Assembly: GCA_947184155.2 (NCBI GenBank)
Contig: CAMXCT020001391.1
Coordinates: 495,626-559,625 of the forward strand
Reading direction: 5' to 3'
DNA from: Cladocopium goreaui
Taxonomy: Eukaryota > Sar > Dinophyceae > Suessiales > Symbiodiniaceae
DNA length: 64,000 nucleotides
The position numbers and the translations under genes are program-made. The notes beneath the pieces were generated by a model, which saw only the letters and a list, made by a program, of their open reading frames with translations, was not told the origin of the DNA and ran no database searches. Shown here in pieces: positions 1-12,484 of this stretch (within the stretch, counting starts at the first letter, position 1; every line of letters begins with the position of its first letter).

Positions 1-207
1 CATACATTATCCATAACATCCAAAATCTCTATATATCCAGATATAATATCCACGTATAAATTCATATATTATATATCCATACTGTACATACATATCCATC
101 CTATCCAAACGATAGATCATACCATATATCATACCAAATATCAAACATATCTTTACTATACATATATATATATGATACAACCATCCTACCCTTCCCCTTC
201 TCCGCAC

Positions 208-2160
208 CTGGAGCTTGATCACGTCGCCGCACGAGGCCTTGCCCACCAAAGCGGAGCCCACGTTGCTGTCCTGCCACAATACCCGGTGGGCTGCGTGGGT
301 CATGCACTGTATTTTCAGGGCCCCATGTAGAAAGGCAAAAAAAACAAACTATTATATACATATGATGTGACATATCATATTACATATATAATATTATGTT
401 ATATATAATATTAGATAAAATATTATATAGAATATTATATAATTTATTATATAAACATGTTATATATAATATTCTGGATAATATTACATATAATTAAATA
501 CATCTAAAAACTTGTTTTTTTCAAATCATTGTATATAAAATCATATATATATATATCTAGTAATATATATATATATAGAGAGAGAGAGAGTTATTCCTTG
601 TTATTCACATTAAGCTGAATTGTCTTGTTTTTGGAAACAACAGATTCTATCCACTTCAGGATGATTATATATTTATATACTATGAGTATATGATATATAT
701 ATATATATGTCGTGTTGATTTTGATTATGATGATGATTGATATATGTTGTGATGATGATGATGATGATGGTGATGGTGATAGTGATGGTGATGATGACGA
801 CGATCTACTTCCGATCATTCTCAAGTCCCAGTTCTGATCATTTCATCAGTTCTTACCAGTAAGACAATAATAACAACCAATAGCAACAATCATTAGTATG
901 ATAGGAATAGTTCCTGATCATCATCATACTAATGGACAATTGCCCATATAAAGTTGATTTTCCAAAGTATAAACCTCCATTGATGTGGATGTGCGATTCC
1001 CATGTAAGATCATGCTAGATATTACTAGATATGGAGGTTTCCAATCCATGGGGGATACCCCCCAGTTCTCATCCATTTATAGATGGGATTTTCCATATCT
1101 CTAAATAAACCATAGATTTTATAGGATTTTCATAGGATTTTCATGAATAAACCACAAAAAAAAGGGGATCCCAGCAAAATGGTGGTGCCCTTCGGTCCTC
1201 CTTGTCCAGGCTTCCAACGTTTCGAGGATTGTTGAAGTGATCGTGGACCACTTCATGGTAGCCTGGTGACCGGTCTTTTTTCGCTTGGTGCAAGCCATTG
1301 CTGCCATGGCGCAAGATGTAGGGAAATCACGAAAATCACTATGAAAATTGAATATGTTCAGTATGATACTTTTGGGGAAAAAACATATCACACAATAATC
1401 ACATCTAATCATATCTAATCGCATCTAATCACGATTATCAGGGAAAAATGTGTGAATAATGACTTTCAGTTGGGATCGATGTAAAATACAATAATGATCC
1501 ATATTATTAACACATTTGAACCGGGAAGAATACCGCTATCCCATGGTTGGTTAGTAGCTAGTATGATTCCCTGCATTAACCAATCAAAGGTTGTTTTCAT
1601 GGCTCATTGGCATACATGGGCTATACTGGAGAAATTGATGGAGTTGACCCAAGCTTGGTCATGCTCGTGTCAGCGAACGCTGTAGCCGCGCCGGTAGCCA
1701 CTTGGAAAACCTACCTCCGGTGTCATCACGACAGGCCATGAAATCCCCATCCTAGCCATGGATGTTTCATTTTTTTCGGGAAAATCAACACATCATGGAA
1801 AACTTCCAGTTGTGGAGCTGATTACCAGAGCGTATGGCCTTATGGCAAATATTCGAACTGGATATCGCTGGGCCGAAAAGCCCAAAGCTCCATGGAACGC
1901 CGTTGATAGCCTGTCACCAACATTGTAACGATGTGGAGATGGTTTCCTTAGGACGATACTCGAAATTACTAGAAATCGTGCATTTTCTCTGTGGAATCCA
2001 TTGGAATCTATGGAAATCGTGGATTTTCATGGATTTTCATGGATTTTCCACATCCATGGGGCAGTTCACTGCGGGGTAACCCATCACTTTCTTGGCAACC
2101 ACTGCCTCGACGGAGCACCAGTGCCGCACGCCCGGGCATCTGCCCCTGTGCACGACGCAT
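208..2160 (-). CDS. ISCU: ISCU iron-sulfur cluster scaffold protein, 5' four exons (gene continues off the left edge)
   Basis: Minus-strand model in four exons: 2160-2103, 1679-1649, 1300-1198 and 270-208, all in consistent phase. Exon 1 starts at ATG 2160 and gives MRRAQGQMPGRAALVLRRG, arginine-rich without acidic residues, as expected of a mitochondrial transit peptide. Exon 3 encodes HEVVHDHFNNPRNVGSLDKE and exon 4 SNVGSALVGKASCGDVIKLQ. These match the conserved IscU/ISU N-terminal region, including the first cluster-ligand cysteine (C in A/S-CGD). The family assembles 2Fe-2S clusters on this scaffold in mitochondria. Exon 4 ends CTCCAG|GTGCGG, so the rest, with the other two cysteines and the LPPVK loop, lies below position 208. 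The intron 1197-271 must start with GA to join E to D in phase, a donor type known in dinoflagellates. Family assignment is firm; exon 2 (31 bp) is chosen by phase only. Confidence 0.75.
361..600. repeat. AT-rich low-complexity tract with a short GA run
   Basis: TATA-type low-complexity DNA inside the large intron of the ISCU model, ending in about nine GA units near 574-590. No coding signal is visible. Confidence 0.7.
726..805. repeat. GATGAT/GGTGAT trinucleotide microsatellite
   Basis: A run of degenerate GAT and GGT units inside the ISCU intron. On the minus strand it reads as a serine run, which is a repeat artefact. Confidence 0.8.
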
Positions 2161-2199
2161 CCTGGCGAGTTCATTTGCGATTTCATGGGAATAGGTGAT

Positions 2200-3640
2200 A
2201 TGAGCATGAAAAATGTTGGCTTAACGGGATGTGAGTGGGATACAATGGGATATATATATATATATATGCACAGTATATAAATATGTGTGTACCTATATAT
2301 GTACACACATATGTATGTAGCCAACATTAGCCAACCATATCCAATGTGGGTTTGTTCGTTAATGTGATATACCCGAGTGGCCATCAAAGAATGGGCAAGA
2401 TGATGAACAACTATGAGATGGGGATGTCACCAGTGGGGAACAGTTATGCGCATGATGACCATCGACCATGGACGTTAACGGCAGGTCTAGTATCTTGGTT
2501 ACCCTCCAAACATATGAAGTAGATGAAGTTGATGGAAAATGGGCGTCAATCATTAGACTGAAAGTGAAATAAAATGAAATAAACATCCCAGAATCGTCAA
2601 ATCCTTCTATCATGACTCATACAAATGCACACGTTCTTGGACTATTTTACTAAACCTGAATCTTAATATGTGTCAAACATTAAAATAATTTCCAAACAAA
2701 ACTATAAGAGTTATACCCCACCCTCTCCACAAGTGGTACCCGTTGGTTGGTGTCCCTTATCACAACACGGCATCTTGCTGGAAAAACAAAACAGGCCCAG
2801 TTCGCAACAAAGACATGGCCATGGCTCCCGAAGCAACGACGCGCTAAAAACCGCGCGATGGGAAAATAACTGTAGCTGAGCCATATATTGCCAGCAGGTG
2901 TTCCCACAAATCTGCCAGCGAAAACAACCATGGAACATCCAATTTTTGAATTTTTTACCTTGAACATCCTTGAACCCCAAACCACTAGAAATATTCTGCT
3001 AGTGAGGAGTCTCTTTTAAGGATGGATTCTTGGGGAAAGCGCCAGTTATATCCATTTATCTGGGTAAATTATCATAATTCACTAACCTGAATTAATAAAG
3101 GCCATTCATCTTCCCTTTCCCTGAATAGTTCGGCCATTTTGGGATGATTCCCCAAATGCTAACCATGTTTCCAGGGTTCGGTCGCAATGAGGTCGTTATA
3201 ATTTACCCAAATTTATTGTTGGTTGTTTGGGGCAGGACGGCAATAGCTTGCATCGCCCGTGAACGGACTTGGTTCCATGTTGGATTTCACAATTGCATGT
3301 ATTGTATATATATTATATGTGTGTGTATTAGCAGTCTGGTAGGCCTCTTTGTCTGTTGTGGGGACTCAAAGCCTTGGAACTATTTGCAAAGTCTATTCAA
3401 CTAATCATTAAAATTTGAGTCGATTTTCATGAATACCAGTCAATTTCCGGAAGGGGTTTTGCATTTTTCGCATGGTATATTTCCTGATCTTTACCACCTT
3501 GATTCAACCCACTTGTTTTGACATTTTGCATGCAGCATACCTATACATATAGTAAGTTGTGCCAAGCATATATGTTTAAAACACAAATCGAAAGTTTAGG
3601 GCACAATTACTCTATATATATATACATATAAATATATATA
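2200..3640. other. No gene recognised; dispersed AT-rich sequence
   Basis: Short TATATA runs and scattered stops in all frames. A weakly exon-like patch at 2730-2880 (open on the minus strand) has no convincing splice pair. It would be upstream of the ISCU start, so part of it may serve as promoter or 5' leader, but nothing specific can be seen. Confidence 0.4.
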
Positions 3641-3649
3641 TATAGTGGT

Positions 3650-3950
3650 AGTTCTAGTCTATATGTTTTATGGTTCAACACGGTTTGAAACAGTTCCAGA
3701 ATATTTTCAGAAACACGATTCAAATTTGCATTGCCGGTACTTTGCTTATTTCTGAGTCTTTTGACAAATTTCGATATATCATAGTTCAGAACGGTTCCGA
3801 ACCTCAAAAGCCCCGAACTATTTGGAACTATTCCATTTCTTTGCGTCAATATAGTTCAGAACGGTTCTGAACGGTTCCGAACTAGTCATCAAAAGCAGCG
3901 TCAATATAGTTCAGAACGGTCCCGAACGGTTCCGGACTATATCTGCAAAC
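3650..3950. repeat. Degenerate repeats of AGTTCAGAACGGTTCCGAAC
   Basis: The motif and variants recur at about 3672, 3784, 3850 and 3910 with mutated spacing. The GTTCC core also appears in the array at 4375-4580, so the two may share an origin. Confidence 0.6.
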
Positions 3951-4374
3951 AACCCACCAATGGGCGTTAAATGACCTATTTGAATTGCATTCTGCCAGCA
4001 TCGGAAATTGCACGTCGATATGTGCGGAGCAGCTAATACATATAGAATGCAGCATGCGCGATTTGTCAAGGCAAGAACAGGGTTTGATTAAGGTCTCACA
4101 GCGACGCTGGTACTCTGTGTCATGTAAAAACGATGATTGCAGAGTGCCTAAGTCAAATGATTAAATCACGGCCCAGGTAGTTGCGCATTGGTTCAATAAG
4201 ATGTTCCGGTCATTGTGATGCAGCGAAGCTCAAGTTTGCAAACCCCGACCAAGCCAACAAAGTACACATTTTGAATTTGGGAAGCACAGCTGGCAATATT
4301 ATAAATACATCGAGCCAGGTCATAAGTCCGGGCAAGTTTAGAAAAAGCCTGGACTAGCGTGTAGCCCATTTTCT

Positions 4375-4580
4375 AAATAGTTCCGGCCAATTTATAAATA
4401 GTTCCGGCTGGTTTATAAGTGGTTCCGGCCAATTTATATAGTTCCAACCAATTTACAAATAGTTCCGGCCAATTTGTACATAGTTCTGGCTGGTTTATAA
4501 ATAGTTCCGGCCAGTTTATAAATAGTTCCGGCCAGTTTCTAAATAGTTCCGGCTGGTTTATAAATAGTTCCAGACAATAA
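4375..4580. repeat. 21-bp tandem repeat, about ten copies
   Basis: Units of the form ATAGTTCCGGCCAATTTATAA recur every 19-21 bp, with GGCC or GGCT variants. Because 21 is a multiple of three, the minus frame stays open as a seven-residue repeat, which is not evidence of a gene. A lone copy occurs near 5240. Confidence 0.8.
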
Positions 4581-4599
4581 CCCTTACAGGGAGAGCCCA

Positions 4600-5725
4600 A
4601 CCTATTCCGCGAGCAACAACGCGCGGCGGCTCCCGTAAGCCCTAAACAATCTGTTACCTGACAGAGCAGTCAATAGCAGTCACCTGAAAATCGCGATTCC
4701 AAGTGCGCTGGTTTGATGGAATGGGGTTGGCTCAGGGCGTTGGCTTCTGGGCCGTATTTGAGGGATTGGCTTCTGCGGTTGCTAGGGGCAGTGGCATCGT
4801 GCAGCCCTGAGCTCACCTAATATTCAGATACCTTGTTCAAACCCACCTGAAACCCAAACATGTTTCGTAAGGAGCACTGTGTTTGCGATCTTTTTTGAAT
4901 CCACTCATTTAATCTCATTTATAAAACGCTAAAGCCAGTGGCTTGTACTGCCTCGGTATACTGTCGAGGGTAACCCCAGTGCATGAACAGATCTAAACCT
5001 TAAAGCTGGTAGGTTTTCACTTTCAAATGGAAAACAAACAAGTGAATGACGACCCTCTTCTTCTGCCAGATTGGATGTATGAATGCATTATTGTTGCATC
5101 TATGGATTTATGGGTCTAGGGCTGATAAAATTGTGCTGATGAATATCTGGTGTGGCTCTACTAGTGTGCAATTTGATCTTCACGTTTGAAGCTGGGACTG
5201 ACCCCCATTGATGTTTCAATAATTTCCATAAACACGCTACAAATAGTTCCGGCTCTATTATAAATAGTTCCAGGGCTAAAAGCGACCAAAAAAGAAGTTA
5301 GTGGATAAACAGGCCAACCGGGCTGCTAATATATATATATATATATACACATATTGATTTATTTGTTTAAGCTAGCATCTATTTTCACACACAGCCAATT
5401 TGCGGATCAAGGTTGGCAGAGGCACTCAAGAGTACCAACCTGCCCACCCTTTTTGGCATTTGGCGCAGCTATTTGTTGAGTGAAGACCAAAAGTTACCAT
5501 ACATCGATGCCGACCGACTGTTACCTTCAGGAAGGTTCATCTTTTTTTTTGGGCCGCGACATCAGATCCACAGCAGTTTTTCGTGTGAGCCAAAAGCCAC
5601 CATACTCCCCTGACATAATCTCCTTCTTCCTTCGCTCGAAGGCCTGCGCATGAAACTTCAACCGCGCAAGGGATACCCCTCAAGTTTGATGTTTTATCGC
5701 ATCATGTTATATCATGTTATATCAA
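4600..5725. other. No confident gene; one possible exon near 5420-5530
   Basis: GC content rises at 5420-5530, where a plus-strand frame reads EALKSTNLPTLFGIWRSYL, but no phase-linked partner exon was found. The rest has frequent stops and a TATATA run at 5330. Confidence 0.3.
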
Positions 5726-5733
5726 TGTCGCTC

Positions 5734-6229
5734 TCAATCGTAAATCATGGCAGCCAGCACCCCATGTTCGCAGTGATCATCCCAGAGATCGCGCCTTGAT
5801 AATCTTCCGATTCTCCTCATCTGCAGCCTGGCATTGAACCGGCCGAAGGCAATGGTGATTTGTATTGATTTGTACCCTTGGGTGTCATCAAACGTGGCAA
5901 GCGTAGATCCCCCCAAAAAAGAAGGCTTTCATACACAATTCATATCCCATGACGGATCCATGGTGCTGGTATATATGCTAACATGTGGGGTGATATTGAT
6001 GGGATCCATGTTAGCATATATACCAGCACCATGGATCCTATAGTGGCTATATTTCAATGGTCTCCACATTGGAACCCTTTCTGTGGCTGGGGATTTCGGC
6101 ACCCAGAAACCGAACTCCTGGTGGCCAAATTCCCTGCCTCCGTCAGGCCAGCGGCCAGATCTGGGATGTCGTCTTCCATCCTCAGCGCGGTGCAATACGT
6201 GTGATCCATAGCCGTGTCCCCACCGTAGC
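5734..6229 (-). CDS. 3' end of an unidentified minus-strand gene, two candidate exons
   Basis: Exon 6229-6118 follows a TTCAG acceptor and reads as an open frame containing YGGDTAMDHTYCTALRMEDD and then PDLAAGLTEAGNLAT. A GA donor (AG|GAGTTC) joins it in phase to exon 5827-5734, which follows TGCCAG, contains LQMRRIGRLSRRDLWDDHCE and ends in TGA at 5736-5734. No family was recognised. The intron 6117-5828 carries a perfect 32-bp inverted repeat. The 112-nt and 94-nt exons are typical of the small exons in this window. The second exon has another open frame, so the C-terminus is less certain than the first exon. Confidence 0.4.
5954..6038. repeat. Perfect 32-bp inverted repeat with 21-bp spacer
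   Basis: Arms 5954-5985 and 6007-6038 begin and end with GGATCC and contain ATGCTAACATG. The element lies within the candidate intron of the neighbouring minus-strand gene. A diverged relative is seen at 18611-18719. Confidence 0.85.
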
Positions 6230-6529
6230 CTGAAGCATTTTTGTGAAAAATCCATGTCTTGGGTTTACATAAAAATTAAGGTCCATTTGGATTTTTTTTG
6301 TTGGTCCATTTATGTCCATGTTGCGATGAAAAAAAACAAAACACCACCAGCTGAAGCATTGAACCATGATCGCTTCCCATGATTCTGGGGATCCAAGAGA
6401 TCAAATCCATCACTTCGTTGGATGCTGATTATATAATTAGTGTGCCCCAAAACAACAGTTTAGGTATATGCTCTATTATTCAATTTTTTCTTGGCACAGG
6501 GTCTGTGGAACTCAGGATGATCAACAATG

Positions 6530-6975
6530 TGTAAGGATTTCGATTGATGCCGCTTTACTTTCAATTGATTTTCCTTTCAGTTCTAACAAACAATCAGGAT
6601 TAGTAAGGATTTCAATTCATTTGAATTTATGTTCAATTGGTTACCTATTTATAACTTAATGAAATCTAAGTACAAGTAAGGATTTCAATTCATGTCCATC
6701 TACGTTCAATTCATGCTCCTTTAGAATCTAAGAGAAATCTATAAGTAAGGGCTTCAATTTAAATCAATCTACTTTCAATTGATTTTCCTTTTAAACCTTA
6801 AATAAATCAAAGGATAAGTAAGGAGTCAATTCATGTCAATCTACTTTCATTTTGTTTCCCTTTTAACCCAAAAGGAAATCTAAGGATAAGCAAGGATTTC
6901 AATTTATTTCAATCTACTTTCAATTGCTTTTCCTTTTACACCAGAAAGAAATCTAAGTAAGGACTTCGCAAGTAA
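6530..6975. repeat. Imperfect tandem repeat of about 70 bp, six to seven copies
   Basis: Each unit contains GTAAGGATTTCAATTCAT followed by CTACTTTCAATTGATTTTCC and an AAATCTAAG motif. Copies begin near 6532, 6604, 6679, 6748, 6819, 6890 and 6957 and have diverged by point changes and short indels. Confidence 0.75.
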
Positions 6976-6979
6976 CAGC

Positions 6980-7680
6980 TTTACCCAAAGGTAGCTGGAT
7001 TAAAAAAGTCTTTGATGTGTTTTTTCCCCAGAATTTCCTTAGCACCATAGACTATCATATGCAAACAATTATATTATTGAGGATCCGAGTCACTCATGGA
7101 GTACTCCCTTGAAAAATAGGTTTGGTACTGTTTTTTTTTTTAATAAGGGTTTAATAAGATATAAGGAATTTAATCATTTGGGAAAATCGTCATTTTGAAG
7201 ATTCAAGATGATTGGGGTGAGCAAGATACAGCAGCTATAATAAGAGAAAGGGTGGACAAACGGTTTTGAATTTTAAGGACACAAATACCCCAAGAAGGAG
7301 CTGGACCTACAAGAACGATATGTTTTTGGACCTGACTTGTTCCTCCTGAAAAAAATGGGTCTGATAATTTGTTTTAGACAATACTGTAGGGTTCCACCCA
7401 AACCATTTCAGGAGACTGAATTATTTCGGAAGGAAACAAAAATCACAATAGTCGCACTAATCGCACTAATCGACATCCAACATTATCTGACAAGCAATGC
7501 CCCCGATGGAACTGGCGCCTAACGAGACCCGTGGTTCTTGCCACCAATCCGGAAGTTCCGACTCGTCAACCCAGTGGGGGTGACCTATTGATGGATTTGA
7601 CCAGAAAAAAATACCACCAGACCATTGCAACCACCAGACTGATCATCCCTGATCAGCATCAGCACCTTTTCCTGGCCGCC
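6980..7680. other. No gene recognised
   Basis: AT-rich sequence with short homopolymers. The moderately GC-rich part at 7490-7680 has no frame with matching splice sites that I can support. Confidence 0.4.
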
Positions 7681-7684
7681 AAAC

Positions 7685-8655
7685 TCAGTTTCCCAACTGC
7701 ATGAAGTCCCTCATGATCCTTTGCACAGCAGCTACCGTTGCAAGTCGGGTGATGATCGTCTGTGACAAATGGGTAGCATGCAGCATGGCTATGAGGTGAC
7801 CACAAAAGTCTGGGGTCCTTCTATAAAAGCTTGATGTGACCATAGATTGTTTCCAAATATTGAGTCAGATGATCATCATTCAAGTACAATCTACGCATCA
7901 AACCAAATCCACTTGCAACAGTTGTTTTTTTGACAAGAGGGCATGTCAACCTGGGCTTGCGGTAGGATCATGAAAACAACATATGGTTAGTGAATTGACC
8001 TCACTGATGTTTTTTCGGCATTTGGGGACCGCAATTCAGAATAGATGTTTTAACGTGATAAACAAGGTCTTTTGTTGTTGATTGTATCCATATTGTATCA
8101 CAATGTAATGGCTTATAGAACATATTTATGGTGATTTGGGGGATGGTTTATTATGTATTATTGTTTTACCCACATTCTATATATATACACAATCATATCT
8201 TTCCATATTCCATAATGTATATACATATATATATATACCTGGTTGGTGGTTTCAACCCCTCTGAAAAATATTAGTCAGTTGAGATGATTATTCCCAATAT
8301 ATGGAAAGTCATAATCCAGCCATGTTCCAGTCAGCACCAACCAAATATCTCATCAACCATTATTAACCACTATTAACCATCATTAACCATTAATATCCCT
8401 TAATATCCCATTGGTTAATGGTTACCAACCAGTTAATATCACTATTAATATCCCTTTTTTTAGTATCATTGGTTAATGGATAGTAATCCAAGGAGGGTTA
8501 CTATAGTGATACCATCATTGGTTAATGGTTACCAACCAGTTATTTATGCACTAAGAGTCTCTATGTTAGATCCCAGCTGCGCCGCAACTCGCCGCAACTC
8601 GCCTTCGAACCAAGGTCTGGCCCTGTTCCCTGCGAAGCTGCCATTCGTTCACCAC
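7685..8655 (-). CDS. Unidentified minus-strand gene, 3'-terminal exon plus an upstream exon block
   Basis: Terminal exon 7759-7685 follows a TCACAG acceptor, encodes TIITRLATVAAVQRIMRDFM and ends QLGN with TGA. An upstream GC-rich block from 8655 to about 8570 follows ACCCAG and reads VVNEWQLRREQGQTLVRRRV. Its donor is not resolved (a GC donor after CGAAG is possible), so the phase link is unproven. A family B MITE lies in the intervening intron. No domain was recognised. Confidence 0.35.
8239..8346. mobile_element. MITE family B copy
   Basis: Left end CTGGTTGGTGGTTTCAACCC, internal CCCTCTGAAAAATATTAGTC, degenerate right end. Oriented opposite to most B copies. Confidence 0.75.
8355..8545. 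repeat. Cluster of TTAACCATTAATATCCC and GGTTAATGG motifs
   Basis: Short direct and inverted motifs built on ATTAACC/GGTTAAT recur at irregular spacing. Similar clusters occur near 22440-22510 and 33240-33310, next to B elements. Confidence 0.6.
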
Positions 8656-8679
8656 CTGGGTCGGTCGAAGGAATCACTG

Positions 8680-9395
8680 GATTCCTACCATACAAACATG
8701 ATTTTTACCATTGGGATATACCATCCGGATATAGAAATCATAATATGGGAATATGATCTTTAAGGGATAATAACCGGATCCATTGAAATCATACGAATCG
8801 TTCCATTGAAATCATACCCGGTAGTATAAACTTTATTAAAACCATTGGGAAATCATTGGGATATGATCCTTGAGCCAGGAAGAGGACCATTTGTTCTTTT
8901 AAATTCAGCGCCATGACATGACTAGACATGAAATGAATAACCACTTAAGGAACACCTGTCATCAAATATGGCTAGGAAATCCCGGAGCCAAGGAGGTCTA
9001 GTTTGCTGGGATCATCTGATCCATTTTTCATCCAGGGCGCAAATCAGGTTGCTACCAGGTCAAATAAGCGATTAGAACATTAGTAACCCATGGGAAAATC
9101 AGTTCTGACCCAGGGAGGATAAATCTGCCATGGTCAAGTTTGATGGGTTTTTCAGCCCTCGGAAAATACCCAGCTGATCGCCTCTGATAAATGAGAAAAT
9201 TTAGAGCATGTGTTGACCATGGGACATAACATGGAAGTATAAGATAGTATAACATATTTATGGGTATGAATCAAAATTAAAGACCTGCGGAACCACCGGG
9301 TATTCGTATTTTTTTTTAGGATTCACCATCCAATCATTGGGGTACCCAATGTTGCCCCATTCCCATTATAAGAGTTGCTTACCGTACTATATGTA
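8680..9395. other. No gene recognised
   Basis: Short repeats of ATTGAAATCATACC near 8780-8820, otherwise unstructured AT-rich DNA. Confidence 0.4.
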
Positions 9396-9399
9396 GGGG

Positions 9400-9560
9400 G
9401 CCTTGTCATCCAACCAAATGAAGCTCCGAGTGGGCTCAAAATCCCTCTCCGTAGGTTGCTACTAAGCAGGCTGCCCTGTAGAGCGGCTTCGATAACACCT
9501 GCAGCAACGGCGCTGTGCGACGGGCGCATTCCAAGTCAATCCACTGTGCAACGTCTGCAT
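9400..9560 (-). CDS. Exon-like block, minus strand, unidentified
   Basis: A GC-rich island open in two minus-strand frames. One follows TTGCACAG at about 9550 and reads WIDLECARRTAPLLQ before a CAG|GTGTTA donor. The other stays open longer and reads AVAAGVIEAALQGSLLSSNL. Frame choice is unresolved; the plus strand is also open but less protein-like. Confidence 0.3.
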
Positions 9561-9889
9561 GTGAAGGTTCTGTATCATCTTCCATCTTCATCTTAACCTG
9601 TCATCTTACCCGCTTGCATCACCAAGTTGGTGGTGCATCTTGCATGTTTTCGGTTTCTGCAAATTAGGGACCCATCCAGCCCATCAAATCAGCCAAATTC
9701 GAATCGCTTCATCGAACATATGCCGGATCCACACCTCAAAACAACCCGGTCACCCCAAATTTCATGCTTTATCATCATCATGTTCCCGGAAAAAAAAAAA
9801 ACAGACAAAATCACAACTCTCTCAGAGATATTGTTTTTCTTGGGCCATTTAACTTGGGCCTTTTATCAATTTCATCCCCTCTTTAAGGC

Positions 9890-9995
9890 TTCGCCAGCGT
9901 CGGTCTCCACCACCAGCGTCGCCTGTTGCTCCGAAGTCACCTGCAACGATTTCTCTCTGGACCTTGCGAGGTGACCTGGTGATCCAGCAGCTTGG
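9890..9995 (-). CDS. Exon-like block, minus strand, unidentified
   Basis: The minus frame reads LARSREKSLQ then VTSEQQATLVVETDAGEALK, followed soon by a stop. It may belong to the same minus-strand gene as the block at 9400-9560. The split at CTCGCAAG|GTCC is a possible donor. Confidence 0.3.
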
Positions 9996-9999
9996 ACAA

Positions 10000-10560
10000 A
10001 AAGACACGGAAAACGAAAAAATGAGAAAATGATGGGAATATTTTCATGGTGAAATATTGGACGTTATAATATGTTATAATGAAATACAGGATGAAACCCT
10101 ACTGATCAACTTTTTGATCTACAATTTTCAAGTTTTTGGCGAAACAAAAGCAGGCAACATCACATTTTTTTAAGCCGACGATCATCTTTCGGTTGGGACA
10201 TGTCCACAATGTGAATTCGACCCATTTCGGTGATCTTTCACTGGGGTGACCAAATTCAAAAATCAACCCGTAGCGCCAACGCACTCAAACATCAGGGCCA
10301 CAATTATATTAATTAATGATGATTGGATAATTGTTCTGGTTGTTCTGTACAAATCATTGAATGATATAGTTTTGGTTCAATTTAAAGGTCACCTCTGTTG
10401 TATATTGTTCAATGATTGTTCTGGTTCAATCTGGTTGGCAAGGTCCGCAGACTGAGTTGGATAGGGTAAGATTCTCGACCCAAAATCCTACAGGAAAGAA
10501 GAGGAGACTTGGCAGAGCCTTTGTACCCAAGTTTGGCATATGATACAGAATATATACATG
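10000..10560. other. No gene recognised
   Basis: Unstructured sequence leading into the microsatellite; CAATGATTGTTCTGGTT-like segments recur at 10330-10430. Confidence 0.4.
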
Positions 10561-10584
10561 TATTCATCCATGTTTGTGTATTGC

Positions 10585-11400
10585 ACATATGTACGTCCAC
10601 ATATATACATACATGCATACATGCATGCATACATACATACATATATACATCCATCCATGCATACATGCATGCACATACACATACACATACACATACACAT
10701 GCACATGCACATGCACATACACATACACATACATACATACATACATAACATAACATAACATAACATAACATAACATAACATAACATTACATTACATACAT
10801 ACATACATACACACATACACACATACACACATACACAACATACACACATACACACATACATACATACATCACATTACATTACATTACATTAAATTACATT
10901 AAATTGCATTACATACATACATACATTACATTACATGACATTACATTACATGACATTACATTACATTACATTAAATTACATTACATTACATACATTACAT
11001 ACATACAATACATTACATTACATTACATACATACATTACATTACATTACATTACATTAAATTACATTACATACATACATTACATTACATTACATACATTA
11101 CATACATACATTACATTACATTATATTACATTAAATTACATTACATTGCATTACATTACATTACATTACAATGCATTACATTACATTACATTACGTTATA
11201 CATACAAACATACATACATACATACATACATACAACATACATACATTACATTACATTACAGTACAGTACATTACATTACATTACATTACATTTATTCACA
11301 TCCATTACATCCATTACATCCATTACATACATTACATTACATTACATTACATTACGTTACATTACATTACATTACATTACATACATACATACATATGACA
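10585..11400. repeat. Long compound microsatellite, CATA/CACATA then ACATT
   Basis: TACA, CATG and CACATA units to about 10860 pass into long ACATT/TACATT runs to 11400. All three frames are open over parts of it, giving HYIT- and CVCV-type peptides that are repeat artefacts. Confidence 0.95.
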
Positions 11401-11404
11401 TATA

Positions 11405-12345
11405 GATATAATGTATATACACAAAAAATATGTATAGTTTTTCATACTCATAGTACATATCAATGTGCACAATTAAACATGTATCATATATACATATCTG
11501 CTACTCTACCGTTCTATTCCTCTGGTCACCAACAGATCCGCCTACAGTCATGGTCATCCAGTGGCCAACGTCCTGCCGTGGTCAGTGAAATATGGTGATA
11601 AGGAAAATCATGGGAATATATTGGAGTTTCATGGGATACTATCAGTGAAACATACTGTAGTATACGTGTCTAGTATATATATATATACGAATATATATAT
11701 ATATATATATCTATCTACTGTATATGTATATATAGATATGAATGAGTTTGTAAATATGCATATACCCCCCTACCCCAGCCAAAGCAATTGGGAGCGCGCC
11801 CGGGTGTGCTTGTTTGGTGCTCCTGTTGATGCTTGGGCTATCTTCGATTTCTATTCCGGCTGGTATGCGTTTTCTATGCATATACTATATCTATAGGCCT
11901 GGGGTAGTCTGTATTGAAACATGGGACATGTTGTGTATATCTATGTGTGCATGTGATATACTTCCAGATTCCAGATACAATGCGGCATGTGCAACCCAGC
12001 AAATCAGATCATTTTGGCCATTGAAGAGGGGTAACACATGCTACCAACTTCTATTTTTTTTTCACAAGCCATGAGCTGCACAATGCCTGTGTTGCTGAGA
12101 AGCACCTGATATCCCTCCTCTCCTAAAATGATGCAGTCCTACGGACTCTCTTGCACCCAGGCACACACAGTTTCTGAGTTTCTGTACGGAAACTGGTTGT
12201 TCATCATTGGAGACAGAAATAGTCGTTCCATACTGTTCAACCCCCACAAAGGTAATTATTGTCTTTAGTAATATAACATACAATATCATATAATTGTACA
12301 CATATTATATGTAGTATTACAGAGCATATATTACATATATATATA
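11405..12345. other. Mostly non-coding; possible minus-strand exon near 12110-12215
   Basis: TATATA runs around 11680-11740. A minus-strand frame at 12215-12110 reads VSVQKLRNCVCLGARESVGL, but splice partners were not found. Confidence 0.3.
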
Positions 12346-12351
12346 TAATAT

Positions 12352-12449
12352 CTGGTTGGTGGTTTCAACCCCTCTGAAAAATATTAGTCAGTTCGGATGA
12401 TTCTTCCCAATATATGTATGGAAAAAAAAAGTTACAAACCGCCAACCAG
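12352..12449. mobile_element. MITE family B copy
   Basis: CTGGTTGGTGGTTTCAACCC at the left and CCGCCAACCAG at the right, with the CTCTGAAAAATATTAGTCAG core shared with 8239-8346. Confidence 0.8.
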
Positions 12450-12484
12450 AGAGAGAGAGAGAGATATATATATATAGAGCATAT

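Noticed and set aside
7-373. Second minus frame across the ISCU exon region (reading HDPRSPPGIVAG)
   Set aside because: The conserved IscU frame with SCGD fixes the correct frame; the other is a shadow.
4373-4600. Seven-residue repeat protein on the minus strand
   Set aside because: Explained by a 21-bp tandem repeat; no splice or start context.
10585-11400. Long open frames of HYIT or YVCM repeats
   Set aside because: Products of ACATT and CATA microsatellites.
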